Origin: an uncultured Collinsella sp.
GTDB taxonomy: Bacteria; Actinomycetota; Coriobacteriia; Coriobacteriales; Coriobacteriaceae
Direction: 5' to 3'
Assembly: GCA_958407555.1 (NCBI GenBank)
Contig: CATYJC010000034.1
Location: forward strand, 1-15,200
Length of the DNA stretch: 15,200 bases
Both the position numbers and the translations under genes were made by a program. Of the stretch, positions 14,515 through 15,200 are shown in pieces (the stretch's first letter is position 1; each line of letters opens with the position of its first letter). The notes under the pieces are model-generated. The model saw nothing but the letters and a program-made list of their open reading frames with translations. It did not search any database and was not told the origin of the DNA.

Positions 14515-15200
14515 ATGCTTACCAAACTCCTCTGTGAATTCGGCGCAACGGCCCTCATGATCATCTTTGGCGTGGGCGTGCACTGCGATACCGTGCTCAA
14601 GGGCACCAAGTATCAGGGCTCCGGCCACATGTTTGCCATCACCACCTGGTCTTTTGGCATCTCGGTCTGCCTGTTTGTCTTTGGCGGCGCCGTGTGCATG
14701 AACCCCGCCATGGTGCTTGCCCAGTGCATCGTAGGCCTGGTGCCGTGGAGCAGCTGCATCCCCTTCATGATTGCCGATATGCTCGGCGGCTTTGTGGGCG
14801 CCGTGATCGCGTGGTTGATGTATGCCGATGAGTTCAAGGCTTCCGAGGGCGTCGTCGACCCCATTGCCCAGCGCAACATCTTCTCGACCAACCCCACCAC
14901 CGAGGGCACGAACTATGTCCGCAACTTCTTCTGCGAGGCTATCTGCACTTTTGTGTTCATCAGCGCCATCCTTGCTGCTGCTAACCGTGCTGGCGAGAAC
15001 GTCCTGATGCTCGCCATCTGCGTCGGCCTGATCGTTTGGGCCGTTGGCATGGGCATGGGCGGCATCACCGGCTTCGCCATGAACCAGGCCCGTGACCTTG
15101 GTCCTCGCATGGCCTATCAGGTGCTGCCGATCAAGAACAAGGCTGACAACAACTGGAAGTACGGCCTGCTCGTTCCTGGCATCGCTCCGTTTGTCGGCGC
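14515..15200 (+). CDS. MIP-family channel (aquaglyceroporin / lactate channel, LarD-like), 3' truncated
   Basis: This gene runs off the window after 228 codons; MIP channels are usually 230-290 residues, so little is missing. Hydrophobic helices fill residues about 1-20, 38-62, 75-105, 138-158 and 162-182, with two half-helix loops. Loop B reads GGAVCMNPAM, with NPA at 63-65, but the usual His two residues before the Asn is Cys. Loop E reads GFAMNQARDLGPR: NQA at 190-192 replaces NPA, while the selectivity-filter Arg193 and the Asp194 typical of glycerol-type channels are kept. AAGG (14507-14510) precedes the ATG by four bases. Position right behind larA matches the L. plantarum lar operon, whose LarD is a glycerol-facilitator-like protein that conducts lactate. 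That role here is inference from context; glycerol or another small solute is possible. Confidence 0.85.
   Translation, partial: MLTKLLCEFGATALMIIFGVGVHCDTVLKGTKYQGSGHMFAITTWSFGISVCLFVFGGAVCMNPAMVLAQCIVGLVPWSSCIPFMIADMLGGFVGAVIAWLMYADEFKASEGVVDPIAQRNIFSTNPTTEGTNYVRNFFCEAICTFVFISAILAAANRAGENVLMLAICVGLIVWAVGMGMGGITGFAMNQARDLGPRMAYQVLPIKNKADNNWKYGLLVPGIAPFVG

Noticed and set aside
13323..14609. 428-codon open frame on the - strand opposite larA
   Set aside because: It lies opposite LarA, whose active site is fully conserved, and has no recognisable features or ribosome binding site.

Overview
This is a chromosomal window of high GC content. Every intact gene lies on the + strand. The gene content, codon use and the proteins themselves suggest a gut actinobacterium of the Coriobacteriia, most likely Collinsella. 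The genus is an inference from overall resemblance and was not tested by a search. There is no rRNA, tRNA, CRISPR array or recognisable insertion sequence.

Positions 1-5277 hold a leader with several inverted repeats and two tandem YhgE/Pip-type membrane proteins. The stop of the first gene directly abuts the ATG of the second (TAA-ATG), so they form a translationally linked pair. Both have an N-terminal membrane anchor, a long predicted coiled-coil ectodomain and a C-terminal membrane block. The first also has an extra C-terminal two-helix module. A strong terminator (5372-5406) closes the unit.

Positions 5409-8076 hold a ten-helix DMT/EamA permease with its own terminator, an M20-family metallo-amidohydrolase, and a 66-codon remnant of the C-terminus of an MFS transporter that starts right after the amidohydrolase stop. 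From 8114 to 8315 there are three long imperfect palindromes in a row, two of them related in sequence. They lie between the MFS remnant and hisS.

Positions 8333-12765 hold histidyl-tRNA synthetase (hisS) and phosphoenolpyruvate carboxylase (ppc). Each is apparently transcribed alone from a perfect TATAAT box about 45 bases before its start codon. The HisRS has three cysteine pairs in its insertion domain that could bind metal. The PEPC has a longer N-terminal region than the E. coli enzyme.

Positions 12766-15200 hold a 422-base gene-free stretch with up to three terminator-like hairpins, then larA (nickel-pincer lactate racemase, TTG start) and, 49 bases later, a MIP/aquaglyceroporin that runs off the window. 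By analogy with Lactiplantibacillus plantarum, where the glycerol-facilitator-like LarD conducts lactate, the pair would move lactate across the membrane and interconvert its D and L forms. The cofactor-building genes larB, larC and larE are not in the window. The most unusual items are the hairpin trio before hisS, the leader before larA, the tandem Pip pair, and the altered NPA motifs of the channel.
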